Assembly: GCA_937895825.1 (NCBI GenBank)
Contig: CALBKP010000078.1
Location: 1-46,323, forward strand
Origin: an uncultured Alistipes sp.
GTDB lineage: Bacteria; Bacteroidota; Bacteroidia; Bacteroidales; Rikenellaceae
Length of the DNA: 46,323 nt
Direction: 5' to 3'
The notes under the pieces are model-generated. The model had not been told where the DNA came from. It did no database searches and saw only the letters and a program-made list of their open reading frames with translations. Shown here piece by piece: positions 8,376 through 17,975 of this stretch; position 1 is the stretch's first letter; every line of letters begins with the position of its first letter. The position numbers and the translations under genes are program-made.

Positions 8376-11300
8376 ATGAAAGCAAAATTTTTCGCACTCG
8401 TGGCGTTGGTGCTTGGTTTAGCATCATGCCAGAATGACCCCGAGGGTCTTAATGTATCTATGGGAGGCGAGGTCCTTACGACCGTGAATGTCGGCATCCC
8501 AGAATCTGAAACCCGTGCTGGTGGTGTGAATAGTGCTCAGGGCGCTATCACAAACATTGACCTGGCGAACACAGACTACACTCTGCGTTACATCTTCCAG
8601 GTGTTCGACGAGAACGGCACTGCTTCAAAGGACAAACAGGTAAAGTTTAGCGACGACACAGACGTAGCTTTCGAGGTACGCCTTGTGCCCGAGCGTAAGT
8701 ACACCTTCGTAGTTTGGGCAGATATCGTTGAGGAGAGCAAGGCCGACGATACCCAGCCATTCAACTATGCTGACTACCACTACAACACAGCTAACTTCCC
8801 CATGGTCGCTATCAAAGAGGACACATGGGTAGCTATGGACGAGACACGTGATGCATTTACCGGAAAGGCTACGGAGACATCGTTCACCAGCGCAAGCGAC
8901 ATCACAGTAACTCTTACACGTCCCTTCGCTAAACTTCGCGTTGTAACTACCGACTTGGCTTCATTGGGTCAGTTTAACATCGTTCCTCACAATGCCGTAG
9001 TTACCTACAAGACCGATATGCGCACAAGCTTCAACGCATTCGAGGGCTCGGCAGATGGTGCATCGCTTAGCAACAAGACTCACACCTACGAGATCGCATC
9101 ATACGGCGAGACTGGCAACGAGCGCACGATCTTTGCAGACTACTTCTTCGCAGACAACGACGTTGTAAAGTTCGAGATGCGTGTAAACGAGGAGGGTGGC
9201 AGAAAGATTGCCGAGCGTTTCTTCAACACCGACATCAACGTTAAGCGCAACTACCTCACTACATTGAAGGGTGCTATCCTTACCGATGGTGGCGACGTTA
9301 ACGTAGAGCTTAAGCCCGGCTTGGGTGGCTCAGAAAACCCCGATATTGACTACACCGTTATCACATCAGGCTCACATATCCAGGACGCTATCAACAATGG
9401 CGGTAGCTACATGCTCGGCAGCGACATATATGTATCTACTCCCGATCCCTCAACTTTGGCTGCAACTCGTTCTGCTGTTGAGAGTGGTGCTATTATCAAC
9501 CTCAATGGCTATGAGATTAAGTTCAAGGAGGGTGCGTCTATCGTAATTCCCGCAGGCAAGAGCCTCGTTATCACCGACCTTGAAGATAACAGCGGCACTA
9601 TCGTACTTGAGGGTAACGATGGTGGTTTCGTAAACAAGGGCTATCTTAAGATCGAGGGCGGCAGCCTCAAGAAGGGCTCTGTTGAGAACCAGGGCGGTAA
9701 GATCGAACTGGAGGGTGGTAACCACCAAGAGGGTGCCGTTGAGAACAAGTCTGGCGAGGTAATCATCACAGGTGATAACATTGAGGAGAATGTTGTTGAG
9801 GGTAACGTAACCAACTATTATGCTGAGCTCGTTAAGGCATTTGCTGAAGGTGGCGAGTACACTTTGGGTGCAAGCGTGGAGCTTGAGCAGCCACTCGCAC
9901 TTGCACAAGGCAAGGAGTTGAAACTCACAATCGCTGAGGGCGCAGTATTGAGCATCGTAGACAATACAGATAAGAACTTCGAGCTTATCAAGAATCAGGG
10001 CACCCTTACTATCGAGGGTGCTGGTAAGATGACCGTTGAGGCTACTATCAATAGCGGCTGGAATCGCTACTCGGCAGTTATCGCCAACACCGTTGGTGGT
10101 ACACTTACCGTTAAGGGTGTAACTCTTGAGCACCTCGGTGGTACTGATATGGCTTACGGTATCGACAACCTCACAAATGGTAAGGGCACAGTAGCCGTAA
10201 CTACCATTGACGGTGCAACAGTTAAGTCTACTTACCGTGCTGTACGTCAGTTCCTCAATGGTGTTGAGGCTACTAACGAGCTTTACGTAAAGGCTGGCTC
10301 TACTCTTCATGGCGACAACAACGCTATCTTCTTCCACGATCCCAGCAATAAGGCTAACACTGGTAAGCTCGTTGTTGAGGAGGGTGCTGAACTCTACGGC
10401 AATGTATATCTCTTCGTAACTGAGGGCTCAACAGAGTGGCCCGTAAGCGTATCTGTTGCAGACTCTGCAATCAAGGAGGGTGAGGTTACTTACAAGAATG
10501 TTCCTGAGGGCTACAAGGTTGTTGAGGAGAATGGTGTTTGGGTGGTTTCACACTTCGCTTTGGTTTCTAACGCAGACGAGTTGGTAGAGGCTCTTGAGGC
10601 TAAGAAGGATGTTGTCTTCACTCAGGACATCAAGATTGATCCAGCCAACATGAGCAACGCTTATGGTACTACTGGTATCAACGTTAAGTATGGTCAGACT
10701 ATTGATGGCAACGGTTTCACTCTTGATATTCAGGGTGCTGGTGGCACTTGGGATTCAGGTATCAACACCACTGGTGGTCTTATTAAGGACCTCACCGTTA
10801 CTGGCTCATTCCGTGGTATCTTCATCAACCACACAAGCGACTACTCAGAGACAGTTGTTCTTGAGAATGTAACTACCGACGGTACTACATACACTATCTC
10901 TTGCGATCAAGGCTTGAATCAGGGTCTTAAGGCATACAACTGTACTTTCAAGGGCTGGACTTCATTCGCTGCAACCGTGGGCTCAGCATACTTTGAGAAT
11001 TGCTACTTCGGCGAGGGTTCAGGCTACGCATTCTGCCGTCCTTACGCTCCAACTGTGTTCGTAGGCTGTGAGTTTGAGGCTGGCTTCGGCTTAAACCCAG
11101 TAGCTAAGGTTTCATTCGAGAACTGCAAACTTGCAGACGAGGCATTGACAATTGCTAATATTGCAACATTGTCTGACAACCTTGCAAATGTAAAGGTAAA
11201 CGGTCTTCAGATGGTTGCTGATGGCGTTGCAATGAATGCCGAGGGTGAGTATCTTATCTCTAATGCTGCTGGTTTGACTTGGTTCAGCGATCAGATGAAC

Positions 11301-11996
11301 AATAAGAAGAACACATTTACAGGCAAGACAATTAAGGTTGTAAACGATATCGACATGGCTGGTGTAACCTACTATGGTGGTAGCATTGCAAGCTATCCAT
11401 CATACAGCTTCAAGGGCACGTTCGATGGTGGCGAGAAGGTGATTTCTAACCTCACTATTACCGTAGAGAACGATATTCATGGTGCAGCAGCCTTGATTCC
11501 TACTCTTGCAGGAGATGGCACAACAATCAAGAATGTAACATTGAAGAATGTCAATATTTCGAGCTCTCACTATGCAGCAGGTATCTGGGGTTACACAACA
11601 AGTGAGAACTGCTGGATTAGCGTAACAAACTGCCACGTTGAGGGTGGAACTATCACAGGTAATATCTACAATGGCGACAACGCTGATAAGGTTGGTGGCA
11701 TCGGTGGTATCTTCTATACAGGTACGGTTAGCGGCTGTTCAGTAAAGGGCGTTACTATTTCTGGTTACCGTGATACTGCTGGTATTGTTGGTTGGGCTGC
11801 AAATACAAATGCAACAATCAAGAACAACACAATTGAGAATGTTACTATCAATGTAAACAATGCAACAAACTACAAGAAGTACACAAAGCGTGCGGAGTAC
11901 GATGTGAATAGCTATGTAGGTGAGGGTGTTGGCACAGCAAAGATAGAGGGCAATACCGGTGAGGCTACAATCAATTGGGGTAGCATTGCCGAATAA
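8376..11996 (+). CDS. Large surface lipoprotein: DUF6562-like N-terminus and beta-helix repeats
   Basis: A 1206-residue protein with a lipoprotein signal ending LGLASC (Cys18), so probably an outer-membrane lipoprotein. Residues about 35-315 resemble the DUF6562 module of Bacteroidales surface proteins (Thr/Ala-rich, with a TLTRPFAKLRVVT-type strand). Residues about 330-1010 are short repeated strands rich in Gly, Asn and Val (patterns such as V-NQGG-I-EGG and TVEG-G), the usual look of a right-handed parallel beta-helix as in adhesins or pectate-lyase folds. Residues about 1020-1206 have GLUG-like motifs (GTFDGG.K.ISNLTI; AAGIWGYT; GGIGGIFYTGTVSGC). No catalytic residues are recognised; adhesion or glycan binding is possible. 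It is monocistronic, between its own promoter and the hairpin at 12025-12052. Base composition falls towards the 3' end. Confidence 0.85.
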   Translation: MKAKFFALVALVLGLASCQNDPEGLNVSMGGEVLTTVNVGIPESETRAGGVNSAQGAITNIDLANTDYTLRYIFQVFDENGTASKDKQVKFSDDTDVAFEVRLVPERKYTFVVWADIVEESKADDTQPFNYADYHYNTANFPMVAIKEDTWVAMDETRDAFTGKATETSFTSASDITVTLTRPFAKLRVVTTDLASLGQFNIVPHNAVVTYKTDMRTSFNAFEGSADGASLSNKTHTYEIASYGETGNERTIFADYFFADNDVVKFEMRVNEEGGRKIAERFFNTDINVKRNYLTTLKGAILTDGGDVNVELKPGLGGSENPDIDYTVITSGSHIQDAINNGGSYMLGSDIYVSTPDPSTLAATRSAVESGAIINLNGYEIKFKEGASIVIPAGKSLVITDLEDNSGTIVLEGNDGGFVNKGYLKIEGGSLKKGSVENQGGKIELEGGNHQEGAVENKSGEVIITGDNIEENVVEGNVTNYYAELVKAFAEGGEYTLGASVELEQPLALAQGKELKLTIAEGAVLSIVDNTDKNFELIKNQGTLTIEGAGKMTVEATINSGWNRYSAVIANTVGGTLTVKGVTLEHLGGTDMAYGIDNLTNGKGTVAVTTIDGATVKSTYRAVRQFLNGVEATNELYVKAGSTLHGDNNAIFFHDPSNKANTGKLVVEEGAELYGNVYLFVTEGSTEWPVSVSVADSAIKEGEVTYKNVPEGYKVVEENGVWVVSHFALVSNADELVEALEAKKDVVFTQDIKIDPANMSNAYGTTGINVKYGQTIDGNGFTLDIQGAGGTWDSGINTTGGLIKDLTVTGSFRGIFINHTSDYSETVVLENVTTDGTTYTISCDQGLNQGLKAYNCTFKGWTSFAATVGSAYFENCYFGEGSGYAFCRPYAPTVFVGCEFEAGFGLNPVAKVSFENCKLADEALTIANIATLSDNLANVKVNGLQMVADGVAMNAEGEYLISNAAGLTWFSDQMNNKKNTFTGKTIKVVNDIDMAGVTYYGGSIASYPSYSFKGTFDGGEKVISNLTITVENDIHGAAALIPTLAGDGTTIKNVTLKNVNISSSHYAAGIWGYTTSENCWISVTNCHVEGGTITGNIYNGDNADKVGGIGGIFYTGTVSGCSVKGVTISGYRDTAGIVGWAANTNATIKNNTIENVTINVNNATNYKKYTKRAEYDVNSYVGEGVGTAKIEGNTGEATINWGSIAE

Positions 11997-12024
11997 CGAG
12001 CTCGCTCAAATTACAATAACCAAG

Positions 12025-12052
12025 ATGCGCTCGGCCTTAGGGTCGGGCGCAT
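12025..12052 (+). terminator. Terminator after the beta-helix lipoprotein gene
   Basis: A GC-rich inverted repeat starts ATGCGC and ends GCGCAT, with a short loop around 12037-12040, and is followed by a TATATTTA stretch. It lies 28 nt after the stop codon. Confidence 0.65.
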
Positions 12053-12188
12053 TATATTTACCATATATTATATTAATCGCAATACGCTTGATTGACAAAC
12101 ATAACGAGCTTTAAAAACTATATTTACTCCACGGAAATAACCACAAAGGGTATAAAAGTAATAGGCTCGAAGAAAAAAGAGCAATAAG

Positions 12189-12221
12189 TTTGTATAATTG
12201 GAGTAAAAATTATTATCTTTG
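12189..12221 (+). promoter_or_regulatory. Promoter of the hydrogenase operon
   Basis: TTTG (12189-12192), 21 nt, TATCTTTG (12214-12221). The -7 box ends 27 nt before the hydA ATG, as for several other promoters in the window. Confidence 0.8.
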
Positions 12222-12248
12222 CTCAATTGAAAACCCAACTTTTAGCGT

Positions 12249-13697
12249 ATGGCAATTAAAAATAACGTTATGATCGTGCGCCAGAGACTCCTCACAAAGC
12301 TCGTGAGCCTCTGGAATGAGGGCCAGCTCGTGGAGAAAATCGACAGAGTGCCCATCGAGTTCAGTCCCCGTAACTCTCAGGTGCGTGGCCGTTGCTGCAT
12401 CCACAAGGAGCGCGCCGTATGGAAGTACAAGTCACTACCCCTCTTGGGCTGGGATATGACCGACGAGAAGGATGAGCTTATGCCCCTCTCGGACTATGCA
12501 AAGATGACGCTCGATCGTACCAAGATCAAGGACAACATCATGTGCGTTATCGACGAGGCTTGCTCGTCGTGTGTGCGTACAAACTACGATATCACAAACC
12601 TATGTCGCGGTTGCGTGGCACGTGCCTGCGAACACGCCTGCCCCAAAGGCGCCATAGAGTTCGATCCCGATACGTCGCAGGGCAAGATTAACCACAAGAT
12701 ATGTATCAGCTGCGGTAAATGCTTCGCTGCCTGCCCCTATCACGCCATCGTTTACATCCCCGTACCTTGCGAGGAGGCCTGCCCCGTTGGCGCAATCTCG
12801 AAGGACGAGTATGGCGTGGAGCACATTGACGAGTCGAAGTGTATCTACTGCGGTAAGTGTATGAACGCCTGCCCCTTCGGTGCTATCTTCGAGATCTCGC
12901 AGGTATTCGATATCCTCAAGGCTATACGTAATGGCGAGGAGGTGGTAGCGATGGTTGCACCTTCGATCCTCTCGCAGTACAACGTGCCTACGGAACAGGT
13001 ATATGGCGCAATCAAGGCCATCGGTTTCAAGGACGTTATCGAGGTGGCACGTGGTGCCGAGATCACAACAGAGAAGGAGACACACGAGTTTGCTGAGAAG
13101 ATGGAGGAGGGTCAGCCCTTCATGACAACATCGTGCTGTCCCTCATATATGGAGATGGCTGCAAAGCATGCTCCCGAGTTGAAGAAGTATATCTCGTCGA
13201 CATACTCGCCTATGATCTACACCGCAGAGCTCGCACGCGAGAAGTATCCCAACGCGAAGCTCGTATTCGTAGGTCCTTGTATCGCTAAGCGCAAGGAGGT
13301 ACGCCGCGAGGGCCTGGAGGGTAAGGTTGACTTCGTGCTCACATACGAGGAGGTACACGCCATCCTTGGCGGTATGAACATTGAGCTTGGCGAGGCTAAT
13401 GTTCACCCCGTGGATTGCGCATCGCGTCGCTCAGCTCACGGCTTCGCCGAAAATGGCGGTGTAACGGCTGCTGTTAAGGAGCTCGTGGATGGCAAGCTTG
13501 ACTTCACGACGTTGCAGATTGCAGGCCTTAACAAGAAGAACGTCGGTCTGTTGAAGGCTTACGGTAAGACAGGCAAGGCACCTGCACAGTTTATCGAGGT
13601 TATGGTCTGCGATGGCGGTTGTATCTCAGGCCCGAGTGTACACACAGCCTACGGCGACGGTAAAAAGACCTTCGACGCCGAGTTGAAAAAGAGATAA
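12249..13697 (+). CDS. hydA: Group B [FeFe] hydrogenase (ferredoxin-type, monomeric)
   Basis: Reduces protons to H2 (or oxidises H2) with electrons from ferredoxin-like donors. It is a 482-residue cytoplasmic protein. The N-terminal half is rich in Fe-S ligands: CSSC (105-108), then C119/C122, a CISCGKCFAACP cluster (152-162), CEEACP (174-179) and CIYCGKCMNACP (198-209). The H-cluster domain has L1 TSCCPS (294-299), L2 VGPCIAKRKE (341-350) and L3 VMVCDGGCISGP (451-462). The four H-cluster cysteines would be 297, 344, 454 and 458, with 296 as proton relay. The L2 and L3 forms differ from the MPC and ACPGGC of group A and fit group B. No NADH-linked HydB/HydC partner is encoded nearby. It is followed by all three maturases. 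Confidence 0.93.
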   Translation: MAIKNNVMIVRQRLLTKLVSLWNEGQLVEKIDRVPIEFSPRNSQVRGRCCIHKERAVWKYKSLPLLGWDMTDEKDELMPLSDYAKMTLDRTKIKDNIMCVIDEACSSCVRTNYDITNLCRGCVARACEHACPKGAIEFDPDTSQGKINHKICISCGKCFAACPYHAIVYIPVPCEEACPVGAISKDEYGVEHIDESKCIYCGKCMNACPFGAIFEISQVFDILKAIRNGEEVVAMVAPSILSQYNVPTEQVYGAIKAIGFKDVIEVARGAEITTEKETHEFAEKMEEGQPFMTTSCCPSYMEMAAKHAPELKKYISSTYSPMIYTAELAREKYPNAKLVFVGPCIAKRKEVRREGLEGKVDFVLTYEEVHAILGGMNIELGEANVHPVDCASRRSAHGFAENGGVTAAVKELVDGKLDFTTLQIAGLNKKNVGLLKAYGKTGKAPAQFIEVMVCDGGCISGPSVHTAYGDGKKTFDAELKKR

Positions 13698-13699
13698 TA

Positions 13700-14770
13700 A
13701 TGAAGGAGTTAGTTGAGCAGTTGGCCACCGACCACAGGCTCGACGCAAAGAGCCTAAGTGCGCTACTCAAGGAGTGCACCACGGATGACCGCATGCTTCA
13801 ACTACTTCGTGATAGAGCCGTCCGAACTGCCCGCGAGCAGTTCGGACTTGGCATATATATACGTGGCCTAATAGAGCTATCGAGCTACTGCCGCTGCGAC
13901 TGCCTCTACTGCGGTCTCAGGCGCAGTAACCGTACGGCCGAGCGATATAGGCTCACGGCCGACGAGGTAATGCTCTCGTGCAAGGAGGGCTACCACCTCG
14001 GATTTCGCACCTTCGTACTTCAAGGTGGCGAGGATGGCACACACTCCGACGAGTGGCTCGAAGAGTTGCTCTGCCGCATGCGTAGCCAATATCCCGATGT
14101 AGCAATAACGCTATCCTTAGGCGAGCGTAGCGAGGCATCGTACATAAGGCTCAAGCGTGCCGGAGCAAACCGTTATCTATTACGCCACGAGGCGGCCAAC
14201 AACGATTTATACGATGCGCTACACCCCGCAGGGCGCGGCTTAGAGCACCGCATAGGGTGTCTCGAAGCACTCAAGCGTGCTGGCTATCAAGTAGGTATGG
14301 GTATGATGATTGGCGTTAAGGGGCAGACCATCGACCATATTGTCGAGGACCTACAACTAATCGCTAAGATGCAACCCGAGATGGTGGGCATAGGTCCCTT
14401 CCTTCCCCACCACTCAACACCCCTCGGCAATGAGCCCGCGGGTGACCTGCGGCTGACGTTAGCTACGGTAGCCATCGTAAGACTTATGCTACCGCATGCG
14501 TTGATACCATCGACCACAGCACTGGCAACACTCTCACCAACAGGACGATTGGAGGGGATACTATCGGGCGCCAACGTTGTGATGCCCAACCTCTCACCAT
14601 CGGACGTGAGGGCTAAGTATGCCATATATGAGAATAAGGCCTCGTGGGGCAAGGAAGCGGCCGAGGGCTTGGCGGCATTGGAGGCCGAGCTCGAGACCAT
14701 AGGCTACCACATAGACTACTCGCGAGGAGATTTTAACAACGGTAAAACTACACAAGATGACAGAATATAA
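13700..14770 (+). CDS. hydE: [FeFe] hydrogenase H-cluster radical SAM maturase HydE
   Basis: A radical SAM enzyme that helps build the dithiolate-bridged di-iron subcluster of the H-cluster. It is 356 residues long. The SAM-binding [4Fe-4S] motif is C64-x3-C68-x2-C71 (in SSYCRCDCLYCGLRRSN). The following TADEV..S...G and LQGGED segments are the BioB/HydE-type barrel strands. It starts 3 nt after the hydA stop and overlaps hydG by 14 nt, so translation is probably coupled. Confidence 0.95.
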   Translation: MKELVEQLATDHRLDAKSLSALLKECTTDDRMLQLLRDRAVRTAREQFGLGIYIRGLIELSSYCRCDCLYCGLRRSNRTAERYRLTADEVMLSCKEGYHLGFRTFVLQGGEDGTHSDEWLEELLCRMRSQYPDVAITLSLGERSEASYIRLKRAGANRYLLRHEAANNDLYDALHPAGRGLEHRIGCLEALKRAGYQVGMGMMIGVKGQTIDHIVEDLQLIAKMQPEMVGIGPFLPHHSTPLGNEPAGDLRLTLATVAIVRLMLPHALIPSTTALATLSPTGRLEGILSGANVVMPNLSPSDVRAKYAIYENKASWGKEAAEGLAALEAELETIGYHIDYSRGDFNNGKTTQDDRI

Positions 14771-16181
14771 CGTACGATCGGAACATGCCGCCGAGTTCAT
14801 ACACGACGGCGAGATACGCGCAACGCTGGAGTATGCGCGCGAGCACCGCAGCGACCGTGCCCTTATCGAGGAGATACTCAAGAAAGCTGAGGAGGGCAAC
14901 GGTATCTCGCACCGCGAGGCTGCCGTGCTTATCGAGGTAGATGACAAGGAGGTTGAGGAGCGCATGTACGACATTGCGCGCAGACTCAAGCAGCGCATCT
15001 ACGGCAACCGTATAGTGATGTTCGCACCGCTATACCTATCTAACTACTGCATAAATGGCTGTGTATACTGCCCATACCACGCTAAGAATCGCACTATCCC
15101 ACGCCGCAAGCTCACACAGGAGGAGATACGCCGCGAGGTTATCGCTCTTCAAGATATGGGACATAAGCGTCTGGCGTTGGAGACGGGCGAGCACCCCACG
15201 AAGAACCCCATAGAGTATGTCTTGGAGTCTATCGACACCATCTACTCGATACACCACAAGAACGGAGCTATCCGCCGTGTGAATGTAAATATAGCCGCGA
15301 CAACGGTCGAGAACTATAAACTACTGAAGGATGCTGGCATTGGCACGTATATCCTCTTTGAGGAGACCTACGACCGCGCAACATACGAGAAGCTACACCC
15401 AACAGGTCCCAAGAGCGACTGGGCATACCACACCGAGGCGATGGATCGAGCAATGCTCGGTGGCATCGACGATGTGGGCGTGGGAGCTCTCTTTGGCCTT
15501 ACGAACTACCGCTACGACGTGGTGGGTATCCTCATGCACGCCGAGCACCTCGAGGCTCGCTTTGGCGTAGGCCCCCACACTATCAGCGTGCCACGCATAC
15601 GCCCCGCAAGCGACATCGATCCCAAGGACTTCCCCGATGCCGTTACGGACGAGGTATTCCGTCGTATCGTTGCTGTGTTGCGCTTGGCCGTACCATATAC
15701 GGGCATGATTGTCTCGACACGCGAATCACGCCGTTCGCGCGAGCTCGTTCTCGACGTTGGCGTATCGCAGCTTAGCGGCGGCTCGAAGACAAGTGTTGGT
15801 GGCTATGCCGAGGGAGTGGAGGATGCCGAGGAGTCTGCACAATTTGACATCTCAGACAACCGCACGCTCGACGAGATTGTGGGCTGGTTATTGGAGCTTA
15901 ATTACGTGCCGAGCTTCTGCACCGCCTGCTACCGCGAGGGACGTACAGGCGATAGATTCATGTCGTTGGCCAAGCGCGGACTCATTGGCAACTGCTGTGC
16001 TCCAAATGCATTGATGACACTTGCCGAGTACCTTGAAGATTATGCCTCGCCCAACGTCAAGCTACTTGGAAAGAGGATGATAGCTGAGCAGACACAGATA
16101 ATTCCATCAGAGAAGGTGCGCCGCATTACGGAGGAGAACCTCAAGGCCATCATCGAGGGTAAGCGCGACTTTAGATTCTAA
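14757..16181 (+). CDS. hydG: [FeFe] hydrogenase H-cluster radical SAM maturase HydG
   Basis: Cleaves tyrosine to make the CO and CN ligands of the H-cluster as an Fe(CO)2CN synthon. It is 474 residues long. The radical SAM motif C98-x3-C102-x2-C105 (NYCINGCVYCPYH) is present. The C-terminal auxiliary cluster motif C388-x2-C391-x22-C414 separates HydG from the related ThiH. Its 5' end overlaps hydE by 14 nt, and hydF follows after 12 nt. Confidence 0.96.
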   Translation: MTEYNVRSEHAAEFIHDGEIRATLEYAREHRSDRALIEEILKKAEEGNGISHREAAVLIEVDDKEVEERMYDIARRLKQRIYGNRIVMFAPLYLSNYCINGCVYCPYHAKNRTIPRRKLTQEEIRREVIALQDMGHKRLALETGEHPTKNPIEYVLESIDTIYSIHHKNGAIRRVNVNIAATTVENYKLLKDAGIGTYILFEETYDRATYEKLHPTGPKSDWAYHTEAMDRAMLGGIDDVGVGALFGLTNYRYDVVGILMHAEHLEARFGVGPHTISVPRIRPASDIDPKDFPDAVTDEVFRRIVAVLRLAVPYTGMIVSTRESRRSRELVLDVGVSQLSGGSKTSVGGYAEGVEDAEESAQFDISDNRTLDEIVGWLLELNYVPSFCTACYREGRTGDRFMSLAKRGLIGNCCAPNALMTLAEYLEDYASPNVKLLGKRMIAEQTQIIPSEKVRRITEENLKAIIEGKRDFRF

Positions 16182-16193
16182 CACCGAAACGCT

Positions 16194-17375
16194 ATGCAGA
16201 GCACACCTACATCTGAGAGAGTACACGTAGCCATCTTTGGACGCTGCAACGCCGGCAAGTCGACGCTGATGAATGCCCTCACGGGGCAGGATGTAGCCAT
16301 CGTATCGTCGGAGCGTGGCACAACGACCGACCCTGTGCAGAAGGCGATGGAGCTTCACGGCCTCGGTGCTGCAGTTATAATAGACACCCCAGGTCTCGAC
16401 GACAACACAGTGCTTGGGGCGGCACGTATCGCACGTACCGCCAAGACACTGGATAAGAGCGACATAGCTATTGTGCTCTTCACCGACGAGGGTACAGATG
16501 TCGAGCTCGACATTATCCGTGAGTGCCGCGTGAGGGAGATTGCAACAATCGCCGTGGTTGCACAGAGCGATCGCCTTGAGGATGTAGACACATTACGCGC
16601 CAAGGTTGCGGAGCTAACCAAGCTCGATGTATTGACCATAAGTGCCATGAGCGGCGAGGGTATTGCCGAACTTAAGGAGCGCATTGCCGAGTGCCGCCCA
16701 AAGGAGGAGCGACTTATTACCGAAGGTTACTGTAAGGCGGGAGACCGCGTTTTGCTCGTCATGCCGCAGGACAAGTCAGCACCCAAAGGGCGACTGATAC
16801 AGCCCCAGGTGCAGACAATCCGCGAGCTTCTTGACCGCGGCTGTATACCCATCTGCTGCACGCCCGACCGCATGGCCGAGGCGTTGGCATCGCTCCAGAC
16901 ACCACCCGAGCTTATCATCACCGACTCGCAAGCCTTCGAGGAGGTCTACCGACTAAAACCCGAGGCTTCGACGCTGACATCGTTCTCCATACTCTTTGCC
17001 CGCTACAAGGGCGACATCGCGCTCTTTGTAGAGGGTGTAAAGGCGCTGAAACGATTAACCCCCACCTCACGAATACTCATCGCCGAGGCATGCACGCATA
17101 CACCTCAGAATGAAGATATTGGCCGTGTTAAGCTGCCGCGCATACTACGTAAACGCTTTGGCGAGGGGCTACAGATAGACATCGTGGGTGGTGCGGACTA
17201 CCCCACCGACCTTACGCCATACGACCTCGTCATACACTGCGGCGCATGCATGTTTAACCGTCGCCACGTGCTCAGCCGTGTGGAGCGTGCCCGCGAGCAG
17301 GGCGTGGCCATAACGAACTATGGCGTGATACTGGCAGCCCTTACAGGTATCCTTGATCGCGTAAAGGCGGAGTAG
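16194..17375 (+). CDS. hydF: [FeFe] hydrogenase H-cluster maturation GTPase HydF
   Basis: The scaffold GTPase on which the 2Fe subcluster is assembled and handed to apo-HydA. It is 393 residues long. The N-terminal G domain has P-loop GRCNAGKS (16-23), switch GTTTDP (42-47) and DTPGLDD (64-70). The C-terminal cluster-binding ligands are C300-x-H302 and C349-x2-C352, spaced 46 residues apart as in known HydF proteins. It ends the hydA-E-G-F unit; a new promoter for hpt begins immediately after. Confidence 0.96.
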   Translation: MQSTPTSERVHVAIFGRCNAGKSTLMNALTGQDVAIVSSERGTTTDPVQKAMELHGLGAAVIIDTPGLDDNTVLGAARIARTAKTLDKSDIAIVLFTDEGTDVELDIIRECRVREIATIAVVAQSDRLEDVDTLRAKVAELTKLDVLTISAMSGEGIAELKERIAECRPKEERLITEGYCKAGDRVLLVMPQDKSAPKGRLIQPQVQTIRELLDRGCIPICCTPDRMAEALASLQTPPELIITDSQAFEEVYRLKPEASTLTSFSILFARYKGDIALFVEGVKALKRLTPTSRILIAEACTHTPQNEDIGRVKLPRILRKRFGEGLQIDIVGGADYPTDLTPYDLVIHCGACMFNRRHVLSRVERAREQGVAITNYGVILAALTGILDRVKAE

Positions 17376-17377
17376 TA

Positions 17378-17408
17378 TTGCACTATTAGAATAAATTGCG
17401 TAACTTTG
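17378..17408 (+). promoter_or_regulatory. Promoter of hpt-queE-divIC-like unit
   Basis: TTG (17378-17380), 20 nt, TAACTTTG (17401-17408). It ends 27 nt before the hpt ATG at 17436. Confidence 0.75.
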
Positions 17409-17435
17409 ACAAAAATTAATTGGCTTCATTGCACT

Positions 17436-17975
17436 ATGGATAAGATTCAACTTTTAGATCGTAAGTTCAAGACGATGATCCCCGCAGAGGAGATCGACCG
17501 TGCTGTACAGCGTGTTGCCGACCAGCTCAACGAGCGATATAAGGACAAGACTCCTATATTTTTGGGGGTATTAAGCGGCGCATTCCTCTTCCTCAGCGAC
17601 CTCGTTCGTAAGACAACGTTCGACTGCCGCCTGGCCTTCGTGAAGATCTCATCGTACGACGGCACTCAGTCTACGGGTAACATTAAGCAACACCTCGGCA
17701 TCGACTTCGATATCGAGGGTAAGGATATCATCATCATCGAGGATATTATCGAGACGGGGCATAGCATGAACTACCTGCTTGACTACCTACGCCAGCGTAA
17801 CCCAGCAAGCATATCGATATGCACGCTCTTTTTCAAGCCCGAGAAGTTCCTCTATGAGTATGAAATCGACTATGTGGCTATGCCCATCGGCAATGAGTTC
17901 ATCGTAGGCTACGGTTTGGATTACAACCAGATAGGTCGCAACCTTAAGGATATTTACGTACTGGATGAAGATTAA
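17436..17975 (+). CDS. hpt: Hypoxanthine phosphoribosyltransferase
   Basis: Salvages hypoxanthine (and guanine) to IMP/GMP with PRPP. The product is 179 residues from the ATG at 17436, giving MDKIQLLDRKFKTMI. An upstream in-frame TTG at 17406 overlaps the promoter -7 box and is not a credible start. The PRPP-binding motif is DIIIIEDIIETGHSM, with the acidic pair ED before IIETG; GVLSGAFLF and a C-terminal VGYGLDYN segment are typical of the family. It overlaps queE by 11 nt. Confidence 0.95.
   Translation: MDKIQLLDRKFKTMIPAEEIDRAVQRVADQLNERYKDKTPIFLGVLSGAFLFLSDLVRKTTFDCRLAFVKISSYDGTQSTGNIKQHLGIDFDIEGKDIIIIEDIIETGHSMNYLLDYLRQRNPASISICTLFFKPEKFLYEYEIDYVAMPIGNEFIVGYGLDYNQIGRNLKDIYVLDED

Noticed and set aside
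9450..10337. 295-codon minus-strand ORF
   Set aside because: It is antisense to the beta-helix lipoprotein; the open frame reflects codon bias of the sense gene.
17406..17435. Upstream TTG start for hpt
   Set aside because: It overlaps the -7 box and would add ten residues absent from the usual N-terminus.
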